A stretch of 64,000 bases of DNA, from NCBI RefSeq assembly GCF_000307265.1, contig NZ_DF158898.1:418005-482004 (forward strand). Reading direction: 5' to 3'. The first letter of the stretch is position 1, and each line of letters begins with the position of its first letter. A program made the position numbers and the translations under genes. This stretch comes from Oscillibacter ruminantium GH1 (GTDB taxonomy: Bacteria > Bacillota > Clostridia > Oscillospirales > Oscillospiraceae). Of this stretch, positions 24,438 to 31,911 are shown piece by piece. The notes below the pieces were generated by a model, which saw only the letters and a program-made list of their open reading frames with translations, was not told where the DNA came from and searched no databases.

Positions 24438-25832
24438 TTAAAACCGAAAATACAGGAACGGATTATAGCTGTTGTCCACGAGATACGCCGTACACACCGT
24501 CAGCCCCGCCAGCATCAGCACCGGCGCGGCGATTTGCCGCGCCCGCTCCGACAGCCGTTCCCACAGACGCAGGCCCAACGTGGTGGAAGCCAACGTCAAA
24601 ATCACCAGCGTCAATCCATAGCTTTTCAAAAGATATCCGTCCCTGGCGCTCCACAGCGCGCCGCCGCCGAAGCATACTCGAAGATACGCCCAGCATCGGC
24701 CTAAATCCTCGATTGCAAAAATACCCCAGCCCACGGCGGCTACCAAAAGCGTGTAAAGGTGTTTTACTGCACCAGGCGTACGCACCAGTACATTGCGAAG
24801 AATATACTTCTCCAAAATCAGCCATGCAGCAAAGTACAGGCCCCACAGGAGGAAATTCCAGCTGGCTCCGTGCCAGATGCCCGTCAGAGTCCAAACAATC
24901 AGGATGTTCCGCAGCGTCTTTACCGTTCCGCCCCGATTACCTCCCAGCGGAATATAAACATATTCCCGGAACCAACTGGTCAGGGACATGTGCCACCGTC
25001 GCCAGAACTCCGTGACGGATTTTGAAAGATAGGGGTGATCAAAGTTCTCCGGGAACGTGAAGCCGAAGATATACCCAAGGCCGATGGCCATGTCGGAATA
25101 CCCAGAGAAATCGAAGTAGATTTGAAAGGAAAAGGCGATCAAACCCAGCCAGCCGCCAAATGCGCTCAGCGTTCCGGCAGATTGGGCGGCAAGCTGGGCC
25201 TCCCACAACGCGCCGACAGAATTGGCCAGAAGCACCTTTTTCGCAAGACCCACCGTGAACCGCAGCGCGCCCTTGGCAAAACCCTCCGCCGTGCAGATCC
25301 GGTGGTCAAGCTCTGCCGCCACCTGTTTATACTTGACAATCGGCCCAGCGATCAACTGGGGGAACATGGTGACGAACGCCCCAAAGGCCACCACGTTTTT
25401 TTGCACCGGCGCATCCTTTCGGTACACGTCAATGGTATAGCTCATCGTCTGGAAGGTGAAAAATGAAATGCCGATGGGCAGGTGGACATTCAGATCCGGC
25501 AATGCCACGCCGGGAATCAGGGAGAGATTTGCGGCGATAAAATTGTAATACTTGAAAAATCCCAGCAGGAGTAAATTGAAAATCACAGACTGGGCCACAA
25601 ACCACCGGGCCTTTTTATCGTCGGCCCGGTACTTTTCTACCAGAATGCCGTGGACATAGTCGATGGCGATGGATAAAACCATAATGAGGACATATGCCCG
25701 CTCGCCCCAGCCATAAAACAGCAGGCTGACAACCAACAACACCAGATTCCGCCACTTTAATGGCACGACGAAATACAGCGCCAGCGTGACGGTAAGATAG
25801 AAAAATAGAAATACAGGACTGCTGAATACCAA
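24438..25832 (-). CDS. MBOAT-family membrane O-acyltransferase (AlgI/DltB-like)
   Basis: A 464-residue protein with about 11 membrane helices. Family blocks are LPIGISFFTFQTMSYTIDVY, AGPIVKYKQV, FDFSGYSDMAIGLG, FDHPYLSKSVTEFWRRWHMS, and the catalytic His in LTGIWHGASWNFLLWG. It moves an acyl group across the membrane to the DHHW partner for modification of a surface polymer. The start is TTG at 25832, with GGAGG seven nt upstream; no ATG fits. A terminator at 25862-25891 separates it from the upstream lipoprotein. Confidence 0.9.
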   Translation of the reverse strand: MVFSSPVFLFFYLTVTLALYFVVPLKWRNLVLLVVSLLFYGWGERAYVLIMVLSIAIDYVHGILVEKYRADDKKARWFVAQSVIFNLLLLGFFKYYNFIAANLSLIPGVALPDLNVHLPIGISFFTFQTMSYTIDVYRKDAPVQKNVVAFGAFVTMFPQLIAGPIVKYKQVAAELDHRICTAEGFAKGALRFTVGLAKKVLLANSVGALWEAQLAAQSAGTLSAFGGWLGLIAFSFQIYFDFSGYSDMAIGLGYIFGFTFPENFDHPYLSKSVTEFWRRWHMSLTSWFREYVYIPLGGNRGGTVKTLRNILIVWTLTGIWHGASWNFLLWGLYFAAWLILEKYILRNVLVRTPGAVKHLYTLLVAAVGWGIFAIEDLGRCWAYLRVCFGGGALWSARDGYLLKSYGLTLVILTLASTTLGLRLWERLSERARQIAAPVLMLAGLTVCTAYLVDNSYNPFLYFRF

Positions 25833-25861
25833 TACGGCGCCTCCTTTTTATTTAGGGGAAA

Positions 25862-25891
25862 AAAGGCCGCAGCCCGACGGCCGCGGCCTTT
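25862..25891 (-). terminator. Intrinsic terminator after the DUF4358-like lipoprotein
   Basis: Stem AAAGGCCGC paired with GCGGCCTTT plus inner GCC/GGC pairs and one mismatch; T-run on the minus strand (25864-25859). It lies between the lipoprotein and MBOAT genes, so part of the transcription probably stops here. Confidence 0.7.
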
Positions 25892-25905
25892 GGACCACCG
25901 ATTTT

Positions 25906-26388
25906 TTACGACGCGAACAGCGCGTTATAGGATTCAGTCAGCGTGGCCTGGCTATCCCCGGAGACAAGCAGAGAGGCGTAATTGCCGTTAACTGCAACCT
26001 GAGCGCCCTTCCATGCCTCCACAGAATCCGGATACCATGCGCCGCCATCGGCCTGCTCATCCGCCCGCTGCTGAAGGATATCCGCCGCCTTTTGGGCGTC
26101 CTCCGGGGATTTGCACTCCAACAGCACCACCTCGTTCACCACGGCGCTCATCATGGGCGCACGGGCAATAAACTGCTCCGTCTCAATGTCTCGCAGGCCG
26201 GGATAGTAGGTATCCAGCATGTCGTCGGGCATTTCGGCCATGTAGTTGTCATCCCAGTCGAGCTGGTCCGCCATGGACTCATAATAGGTCGTCAGGTCCA
26301 CATCCGCACTCTGGCTCTGGGAATTTCCGCATGCGGCAAGGCCCAAGACCAACAGCGCCGCCACGGCAAGAGATAACAGCTTCTTCAT
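25906..26388 (-). CDS. DUF4358-like lipoprotein
   Basis: A 160-residue lipoprotein with a signal peptide MKKLLSLAVAALLVLGLAAC (lipid-carrying Cys20) and a compact domain (YESMADQLDWDDNYMAEMPD, YYPGLRDIETEQFIARAPMM, VVLLECKSPEDAQKAADILQ). This pattern matches DUF4358 proteins, which are common beside MBOAT/DHHW gene pairs in Clostridia; the function is unknown. The start is fixed by the signal peptide and AAAGGAG upstream. A longer frame to 26529 has no ribosome site. The 332-nt gap to the next gene holds its promoter region and the ltaE promoter. Confidence 0.75.
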   Translation of the reverse strand: MKKLLSLAVAALLVLGLAACGNSQSQSADVDLTTYYESMADQLDWDDNYMAEMPDDMLDTYYPGLRDIETEQFIARAPMMSAVVNEVVLLECKSPEDAQKAADILQQRADEQADGGAWYPDSVEAWKGAQVAVNGNYASLLVSGDSQATLTESYNALFAS

Positions 26389-26536
26389 AAAATTTCGTTC
26401 TCCTTTGATTTCTTCTCGGCCCACAGGGGCCGGGTGGGTTTCAGCCTGTGAGTATGACGCAGAAGAGGCGCAGGAAGTTCCCACTCCATTCAAATTTTCT
26501 GCACTTTTTCCAATTTTATGAGTCTGCACCCAAATC

Positions 26537-26565
26537 TTGCTTTTTTATGTTTTTAGAGGTATGAT
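26537..26565 (+). promoter_or_regulatory. Sigma-A promoter of the threonine aldolase gene
   Basis: TTGCTT (26537-26542), 17 nt, TATGAT (26560-26565). It leaves a leader of about 150 nt in which I see no known riboswitch. Confidence 0.45.
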
Positions 26566-26720
26566 AGCAGAGAATCACGGAGTTTTCAATGTGGTTTTTG
26601 GTGAATTGCCGCAGGAAAACATTCGCTGCGGTTTGACCGAACGGAACCGGGCAAGCCCAATCAAACAGACAAGCGGCTGAAACAGAGTGGTTTGAATGAA
26701 ACCGAAGAAAGAGGGATTTT

Positions 26721-27746
26721 ATGTACAGCTTCCGCAATGATTACAGCGAGGGTGCGCACCCCACCGTTTTAAAGGCCCTGACCGACACGAATCTGGAACA
26801 GACCCGCGTATACGGACTGGACCCCCGCTGTGCCGAGGCGGCGGACCTGATTCGGACGCAGTGCGCCGCGCCGAACGCCGACATTCACTTCCTCGTGGGC
26901 GGCACCCAGACGAATCTGGTGGTGATCCACGCACTGCTGCGCTCTTTTGAGGCCGTAATCGCCGCCGACTCCGGCCACGTCAATACCCATGAAACTGGAG
27001 CCATCGAGGCTACCGGCCACAAGGTCTGTTCCATTCCCTCCCCCGACGGAAAGCTGACCTGCGCACTTGTGCAGGCCGTTTTAGACCAGCACGACGGCTC
27101 AGAGCACATGGTTCATCCCCGACTGGTCTACGTCTCCGACACCACGGAAATCGGCACGGTCTACACAAAGGCGGAGTTGACCTCCCTGCGGGACTTTTGC
27201 CGGGAGCGGGGCCTGTACCTCTTTTTAGACGGCGCGCGCCTTGGCTCCGCGCTAACGGCCGAAGGCAATGATCTGACACTGACGGATCTGGCGGCGCTGA
27301 CGGATGTGTTTACTATCGGCGGCACGAAAAACGGCGCGCTGTTCGGCGAGGCCGTTGTCCTGAACACCGGATGCACCAAAGAGAATTTCCGTGCCTACAT
27401 GAAACAGCGGGGCGCCATTCTGGCAAAGGGACGGCTGCTGGGCGTTCAATTCTCCGCGCTGATGAAGGACGGACTGTACTTTGAGATGGCCCGCCATGCC
27501 AACGAAATGGCCGGGCTTTTGCGGGATGGCATCGCGAAGTTGGGGTACGACTTTGCCTCTGACTCCCCCAGCAATCAGATTTTTCCGATCTTCCCGGACG
27601 AAGTGGTAAAAAAGCTGGAGACTTTCTGCGAATTTGAATCCAACGGCCCAGCCGGGGAAGGTTCCACCTGCATCCGTCTGGTTACCAGCTGGGCAACGCC
27701 CCAAAGCGCGGTGGAGCAGTTTTTGAAGAAGCTGGCGGAGGTATAA
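26721..27746 (+). CDS. ltaE: Low-specificity L-threonine aldolase
   Basis: A 341-residue PLP enzyme of the aldolase/beta-eliminating lyase family. Signatures are FRNDYSEGAHPTVLKALTDT, FLVGGTQTNLVVIHALL, DSGHVNTHETGAIEATGHKV, LDGARLGSAL, and the PLP lysine in TIGGTKNGALFGEAV. It splits L-threonine or L-allo-threonine to glycine and acetaldehyde. The N-terminus is complete, and the ATG at 26721 follows AGAGGG. The gene stands alone with its own promoter and a downstream hairpin. Confidence 0.88.
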   Translation: MYSFRNDYSEGAHPTVLKALTDTNLEQTRVYGLDPRCAEAADLIRTQCAAPNADIHFLVGGTQTNLVVIHALLRSFEAVIAADSGHVNTHETGAIEATGHKVCSIPSPDGKLTCALVQAVLDQHDGSEHMVHPRLVYVSDTTEIGTVYTKAELTSLRDFCRERGLYLFLDGARLGSALTAEGNDLTLTDLAALTDVFTIGGTKNGALFGEAVVLNTGCTKENFRAYMKQRGAILAKGRLLGVQFSALMKDGLYFEMARHANEMAGLLRDGIAKLGYDFASDSPSNQIFPIFPDEVVKKLETFCEFESNGPAGEGSTCIRLVTSWATPQSAVEQFLKKLAEV

Positions 27747-27813
27747 CCTATTCCACCGCAGTGTAAAAAAGTCCGCATGGCTAGGGTTCCACGTCACTCA
27801 TAACGCAACCACG

Positions 27814-27850
27814 AAGCCGCCGTCGCTGTTTTATACAGTGTCGGCGGCTT
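27814..27850 (+). terminator. Hairpin after the threonine aldolase gene
   Basis: 16-nt arms AAGCCGCCGTCGCTGT (27814-27829) and ACAGTGTCGGCGGCTT (27835-27850) with one mismatch and one wobble. No proper T-run follows, so it may be a weak terminator or an mRNA-end stabiliser. Confidence 0.5.
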
Positions 27851-27953
27851 TGTGCGCAGTCTGCGAATTGGACGGCGGAGCCGTGGAGCAGGAAACAGCT
27901 TTGTTGGTACGCGCGGCATGATGCCTGCTCATAAATTTTTAAATCAGGCAACC

Positions 27954-28604
27954 TCACAGGGGCAGTTCTGTTTTTCCGTTTGGATCGCACCGCTGTAAAA
28001 AAGACAGAATCTCCCCGCGGACGGAATCGGAGTCCGCGCCGCGTCTTCCAAGCCGGTCGCAGTAACCCAGCAGGGCAATTTCCGCAAGATCGGTCTTTTG
28101 CTTCATACCCGAAATGTCTTGAAATGAGAGACGCTTGTTTACATATAGAATCTGCATGTGATAGCGCACAAGCATAGCGGTTTTTTGAGCAAATTCCGTG
28201 TCGTCCGTCATTGCAAGGAGAAATTCGCAGGCCATTTTAGCGCCTATTTTATCGTGGTCATAAGCAGTGATTCGTCCCTTGCGAACTCTTGTTGCGGCGG
28301 GTTTTCCAATGTCGTGCAGCAAGGCCGCCCACATAAAAGCCCGCGCGTCCGCACTGAATTGCTTGATCTTTGCCGCCTCGTCCACAACAAGCAGCGTGTG
28401 TTCCCACACGCTGCCCTCCGGATGATGCACAGGAGACTGCTCCGTTTTCTGCTGTTTCAGCAGATTTTCAAATAAGCGCACATGAGGCCACACTTCATCT
28501 GCCAGAACTCTGAGCCGTTTTGACGGCTGTTCGTCGTGGAGAAGGCACTTTTCAGTCGCTTGAAACGCTTCTCTATCAGAAATCATAAGCAGAGTATTTT
28601 CCAT
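27954..28604 (-). CDS. HD-domain phosphohydrolase-like protein
   Basis: A 216-residue protein with an HDIG-type metal site: VWEHTLLVVDEA, WAALLHDIGKPAATR, YDHDKIGAKMACEFL. The helical spacing is that of tRNA-nucleotidyltransferase-like and related HD hydrolases. It probably cleaves a phosphoester or nucleotide; the substrate is unknown. The start at 28604 has only a poor ribosome site. It lies 28 nt after the surface protein gene on the same strand, so it may be read through from it. Confidence 0.75.
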   Translation of the reverse strand: MENTLLMISDREAFQATEKCLLHDEQPSKRLRVLADEVWPHVRLFENLLKQQKTEQSPVHHPEGSVWEHTLLVVDEAAKIKQFSADARAFMWAALLHDIGKPAATRVRKGRITAYDHDKIGAKMACEFLLAMTDDTEFAQKTAMLVRYHMQILYVNKRLSFQDISGMKQKTDLAEIALLGYCDRLGRRGADSDSVRGEILSFLQRCDPNGKTELPL

Positions 28605-28632
28605 TTCTACGGTTTTTATGAATGGATTCCTT

Positions 28633-29439
28633 TTACCGGCAAACTCCTATATGCAGATCTGAGGAAAAGCCATTTGTGTTTATGAAACCGCTGTCGTGAT
28701 TTACTTGTGGGGTGGCGCATGAAGTGAGCTGCATTTTGAATGCGACTCGGCCGCTATCCGCCGGGCGAATTGTCAGTGCATACGTCGCCTGCCCAACGGT
28801 TTCTGCGCATGTTCGGTTGAATTTTCTGAGTTGGCCAACGCCATGCAGGAAAAGCCCGTTTAAGGTGCCGCAGGGGCTCACAGACTCCATTTCAACCTCT
28901 GAAGCGTAAAAATACAGTCCTTCACATTCGTCGCCCACCGTGTATCGGATGGCGCGGTTTCGCCTGTCCCCGCACGGTATAAACGCATGAAGGGATGCGC
29001 CAAAGCCACAAAACGGATCGCAAGGATTTTCAATGCAGCCTTTGCCTGTTCCCATCAGACAATAACCCCGGCAGCACTTTGTTGTCGTCGAACGCGTACA
29101 AGTGGTTGACGTGGTGGTGGTAGTGGTGGTAGTGGTGGTGGTCGTTGTGCAAGGCATCAGTTCGTGAACGTTCTCCAGCTTAAATTGCAGCAGCATCTGA
29201 AGCTTAATCATGGTTTTCAGCATATCGTCGGCGCTTTTGTTCACTGCAACAACATCTTCCAGCGGGCATCCACCGCTCTCGCAGCGCTCGAGCACGTACT
29301 GTATTTTGTCGTGCTCTGCGTCCATGAGCTTTGACAGACTGATTTCTTCCATGGCGATGGACGTCAGTAAGAGATTTACCGCATCACAAAGATCAATATC
29401 AATACAAGGATCAACATCCGGTATCGTCGGAAATGACAT
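28633..29439 (-). CDS. Putative spore- or cell-surface protein, Thr-run and Cys-rich tail
   Basis: A 268-residue protein in three parts. Residues 1-95 are helical (FPTIPDVDPCIDIDLCDAVN, LLLTSIAMEEISLSKLMDAE, KIQYVL) and match the divergent neighbour at 32 of the first 50 positions. Then comes a linker of 13 consecutive Thr (98-110) plus more Thr/Ser. The tail is Cys-rich (KCCRGYCLMGTGKGC and further Cys) and ends with strands like SGRVAFKMQLTSCA. From memory, similar NLLLASIAxEELxLA domains occur at the N-terminus of spore-surface proteins of Firmicutes. There is no signal peptide, as for spore-coat or exosporium proteins made in the mother cell. The Thr run is a likely glycosylation site, and a glycosyltransferase is nearby. 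Start at ATG 29439, seven nt after AAAGGAG. Confidence 0.65.
   Translation of the reverse strand: MSFPTIPDVDPCIDIDLCDAVNLLLTSIAMEEISLSKLMDAEHDKIQYVLERCESGGCPLEDVVAVNKSADDMLKTMIKLQMLLQFKLENVHELMPCTTTTTTTTTTTTTSTTCTRSTTTKCCRGYCLMGTGKGCIENPCDPFCGFGASLHAFIPCGDRRNRAIRYTVGDECEGLYFYASEVEMESVSPCGTLNGLFLHGVGQLRKFNRTCAETVGQATYALTIRPADSGRVAFKMQLTSCATPQVNHDSGFINTNGFSSDLHIGVCR
29110..29148 (-). repeat. ACC/ACT codon repeat encoding 13 Thr
   Basis: Thirteen Thr codons in a row, mostly ACC with a few ACT, ACA and ACG, inside the surface protein gene. A triplet repeat of this kind can gain or lose whole codons without a frameshift, so linker length may vary between strains. Confidence 0.8.
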
Positions 29440-29578
29440 GAGCATTCTCCTTTCTCGGAAATGGTATCTGAGACAATTCCGCACTCCATTGTATTTTGGT
29501 TCTTTCTCCGGGGTGCATGCACACAGTTTGAACCGTCGAAATATAATGCAAGGGACCCGATTTAGAAAGGAGCGTTCT

Positions 29579-30325
29579 ATGTCTTTTCCAAACATTCCCG
29601 ACGTGGATGCGTCTATCGATATTTCCATTGAGGATTCTGTGAATCTTCTGCTTGCCTCCGTTGCTTTTGAGGAATTGGGCCTCGCCCATCTCATCAACGC
29701 CGAGGCTGAAAAGATCCAGTATGTGCTTGGTACTATCGAGGGGCAGACGCGGCTGGATCCTCCCCCCACGATGGATGATCTGCTGGCAGTCAATCACTCC
29801 GTCGACCAGACGCTGCGCGATATCATCAAAAAAGAGATGCTGCTCCAGTTCAAGCTGGAGGATGTGCTGACCATCAGCACTACCACCACGACCACCAGCA
29901 CCTCGTCCACCAGTTCCTCCACCACGGACGAACCCGTGGAGGCCGGCTCGGCCTGGTCCGTGGGCACCGATTTCGGCACCGGCAACGCCCAGTATACGTC
30001 CATCGGTCCCAGGGACCCCAGCAAGACAGTGAATCTCGGTTTGGGGAATGACCATATCGACATCGGTTCCGTCGCGATGGTTCGCAGTGGTAGTAACCTG
30101 CTGGTGACCATTTCCACCGACTCTTCGTACACGATGGATCAGGTCCATCTGTATGTGAATAACGTGGTTCCCACCAACAGCGCTCCCGGCCTGTTCCCCT
30201 ATAAGCACGAGGTCACCGGCCCCGAAAATTATTTCACGTCTTTCACCTTCACGGTGGACGTGAGCGCTTTTGCAGGACAGACGATCTATGTTGCCGCTCA
30301 CGCGCATGTGTATTCGTTGATTTAA
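29579..30325 (+). CDS. Putative spore- or cell-surface protein with Thr/Ser linker
   Basis: A 248-residue paralogue of the divergent gene. The N-terminal helical domain (FPNIPDVDASIDISIEDSVN, LLLASVAFEELGLAHLINAE, KIQYVL) is followed by a coiled region, a linker of Thr/Ser at about 100-116 (STTTTTTSTSSTSSSTTD), and a C-terminal beta-rich domain (WSVGTDFGTGNAQYTSIG, LLVTISTDSSYTMDQVHLYV, YFTSFTFTVDVSAFAGQTIY). No signal peptide. The C-terminal domain differs completely from that of the neighbour, so the pair share an anchoring domain but display different heads. GAAAGGAG precedes the ATG. Both genes have an AATAYAAT element upstream, which could be a sporulation -10 (weak evidence). Function unknown. 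Confidence 0.65.
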   Translation: MSFPNIPDVDASIDISIEDSVNLLLASVAFEELGLAHLINAEAEKIQYVLGTIEGQTRLDPPPTMDDLLAVNHSVDQTLRDIIKKEMLLQFKLEDVLTISTTTTTTSTSSTSSSTTDEPVEAGSAWSVGTDFGTGNAQYTSIGPRDPSKTVNLGLGNDHIDIGSVAMVRSGSNLLVTISTDSSYTMDQVHLYVNNVVPTNSAPGLFPYKHEVTGPENYFTSFTFTVDVSAFAGQTIYVAAHAHVYSLI

Positions 30326-30344
30326 ACCCTCACGCATAAGAAAC

Positions 30345-30367
30345 GGGCCGCCCTTTTCGGGCGGCCC
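30345..30367. terminator. Terminator between convergent genes
   Basis: GGGCCGCCC (30345-30353) with GGGCGGCCC (30359-30367); short loop with TTTT, then ATTCTTAG. It separates the plus-strand surface protein from the minus-strand glycosyltransferase. Confidence 0.75.
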
Positions 30368-30371
30368 ATTC

Positions 30372-31655
30372 TTAGTCTTCCAGCAGCGGCTGCAATTGGT
30401 TATACCAGATCCACTTCGGTCCAAACATTTTCCGCGTCAGGGTTTTGGCCCGCAGCACGGAATCCTCCCGCATCCGATCCACGATCTTCTCGGCGTGGTT
30501 TTGCAAATATCCAAGCTCCGACGGCTGATAATTTTCCTTTGTATCAAATCCGAAGTTGCGTGCATCCCAGCGCATAAAATATGCGCCCAGCTTTTTCCCG
30601 AGTTCTTCCAACGCGGGAACCGCCTCGTTCACGACCAGAAAATTCCCACGGCTGGCCGCCTCAAGCACGGTGAGTCCGAACGACTCCGAATAAGACGGGC
30701 AGATGAACAGATTCGACAAAGTAAACAATTCCAATACACCGCTGCGCGGAAATCCATTCTCATACCCCAGATCACTGGTGAAGACCATGGCCTCATCCTC
30801 CAGACCGCACACCTGCCCCGTGGCCCGGATGACGCGCTTATAGTTCTCCGCGTTGGTATCCATACAGGGAAAATCACAGAAGATCACCGTGACTGTCTGC
30901 TCTGTGGTTTTCCGAATCGCACCAGCCAGCGCCGCAACTTTTTCAAACTTTTTCGCTGTGGTAAACCGACCGGGATATACAATGAGAATATCCGGCGTCA
31001 GCAGATCAACCGTTTTTTGAATCGCCATGGTATCCGCACTCATTGCGGACAGCAGATCCAGACTGTTTGACACCACGCGGCACTTTCCCTCCGGAACGCC
31101 GTACTGTTTTGCAAGGGCCGGAATCCCCGACTGGGTGGGATAGGCGTAAACCGTATTCGGCATGGGGGTATAGCGATAAGAAAACGGAGCGGTTGACGCA
31201 GGCGGATGATTGACCGGTGCGGAATGGGTAAAGGCGATGAATCGAACATGCGGCAAGGTTTCCTGAGCCTTTCGGATGGCAGCGTTGTGGACCAAATGCC
31301 ATCCCTGGTAATGAATGTCGTGCATGATGCACACATCCACATCAGCCAACGCCGCCTTGAATCCCTCTGCAATCACCTCGGCCTCGGCAAAAAAGGTGTC
31401 ATGAAGCTCTCCGTCCGGCAGGGAATAATCATGCCACTCAATCCGCTTGCCGTTCAAGCGATTTGTAATTTTGACCCACTCGATCCGTTTATCCGCAAAG
31501 ATACCCTGCCGATCCTTGTCCGGGCAGTCCTCACTGACCAAGAGCTTTGTAGAGATTCCGGCGTCCAGCAGCATTTTCAAATGCTCGGCGACCACGTTGA
31601 CCAGAGAATATGTAGCGCTGAGTCCATTAAACATCGTAAGAATCGCGACCCTCAT
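30372..31655 (-). CDS. GT4-family glycosyltransferase
   Basis: A 427-residue GT-B fold enzyme. The N-terminal acceptor domain includes LVNVVAEHLKMLLDAG and IMHDIHYQGWHLVHNAAIRK. The C-terminal donor domain has ILIVYPGRFTTAKKFEKVAA and the GT4 signature FICPSYSESFGLTVLEAASR with the conserved Glu. It has no membrane helix or signal. The sugar and acceptor are unknown. The position, convergent with a Thr/Ser-linker surface protein, suggests that it glycosylates those linkers or makes a linked glycan (inference). The start is ATG 31655 with GGAGG upstream; a GTG two codons earlier is less well placed. Confidence 0.85.
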   Translation of the reverse strand: MRVAILTMFNGLSATYSLVNVVAEHLKMLLDAGISTKLLVSEDCPDKDRQGIFADKRIEWVKITNRLNGKRIEWHDYSLPDGELHDTFFAEAEVIAEGFKAALADVDVCIMHDIHYQGWHLVHNAAIRKAQETLPHVRFIAFTHSAPVNHPPASTAPFSYRYTPMPNTVYAYPTQSGIPALAKQYGVPEGKCRVVSNSLDLLSAMSADTMAIQKTVDLLTPDILIVYPGRFTTAKKFEKVAALAGAIRKTTEQTVTVIFCDFPCMDTNAENYKRVIRATGQVCGLEDEAMVFTSDLGYENGFPRSGVLELFTLSNLFICPSYSESFGLTVLEAASRGNFLVVNEAVPALEELGKKLGAYFMRWDARNFGFDTKENYQPSELGYLQNHAEKIVDRMREDSVLRAKTLTRKMFGPKWIWYNQLQPLLED

Positions 31656-31778
31656 CTGCACCCCTCCAAATTACCAGCAAAAATTGCACTTAGTCTAGTC
31701 TATGCGCTTAGGCTGGTGAGGTGTTATAAAAAAGTCTGAATGAGCGCTGCATCCTTGCCGTTGCCTTCAATTTATTAA

Positions 31779-31812
31779 AACCGGCCTTGGCAAATTCATG
31801 CCAAGGCCGGTT
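31779..31812. terminator. Intrinsic terminator of the DEAD-box helicase gene
   Basis: 14-bp perfect stem AACCGGCCTTGGCA (31779-31792) and TGCCAAGGCCGGTT (31799-31812), T-rich on both sides. It lies about 100 nt after the helicase stop. Confidence 0.85.
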
Positions 31813-31911
31813 TTTTTCCTGTCCATCTTGAACGATCTGGTCCTCTCCAAATCGGCTACAAGATCGCTGGATTCATCATGCGGTGTTGTCTGCCGAAGCA
31901 ATGGGCTTCAA

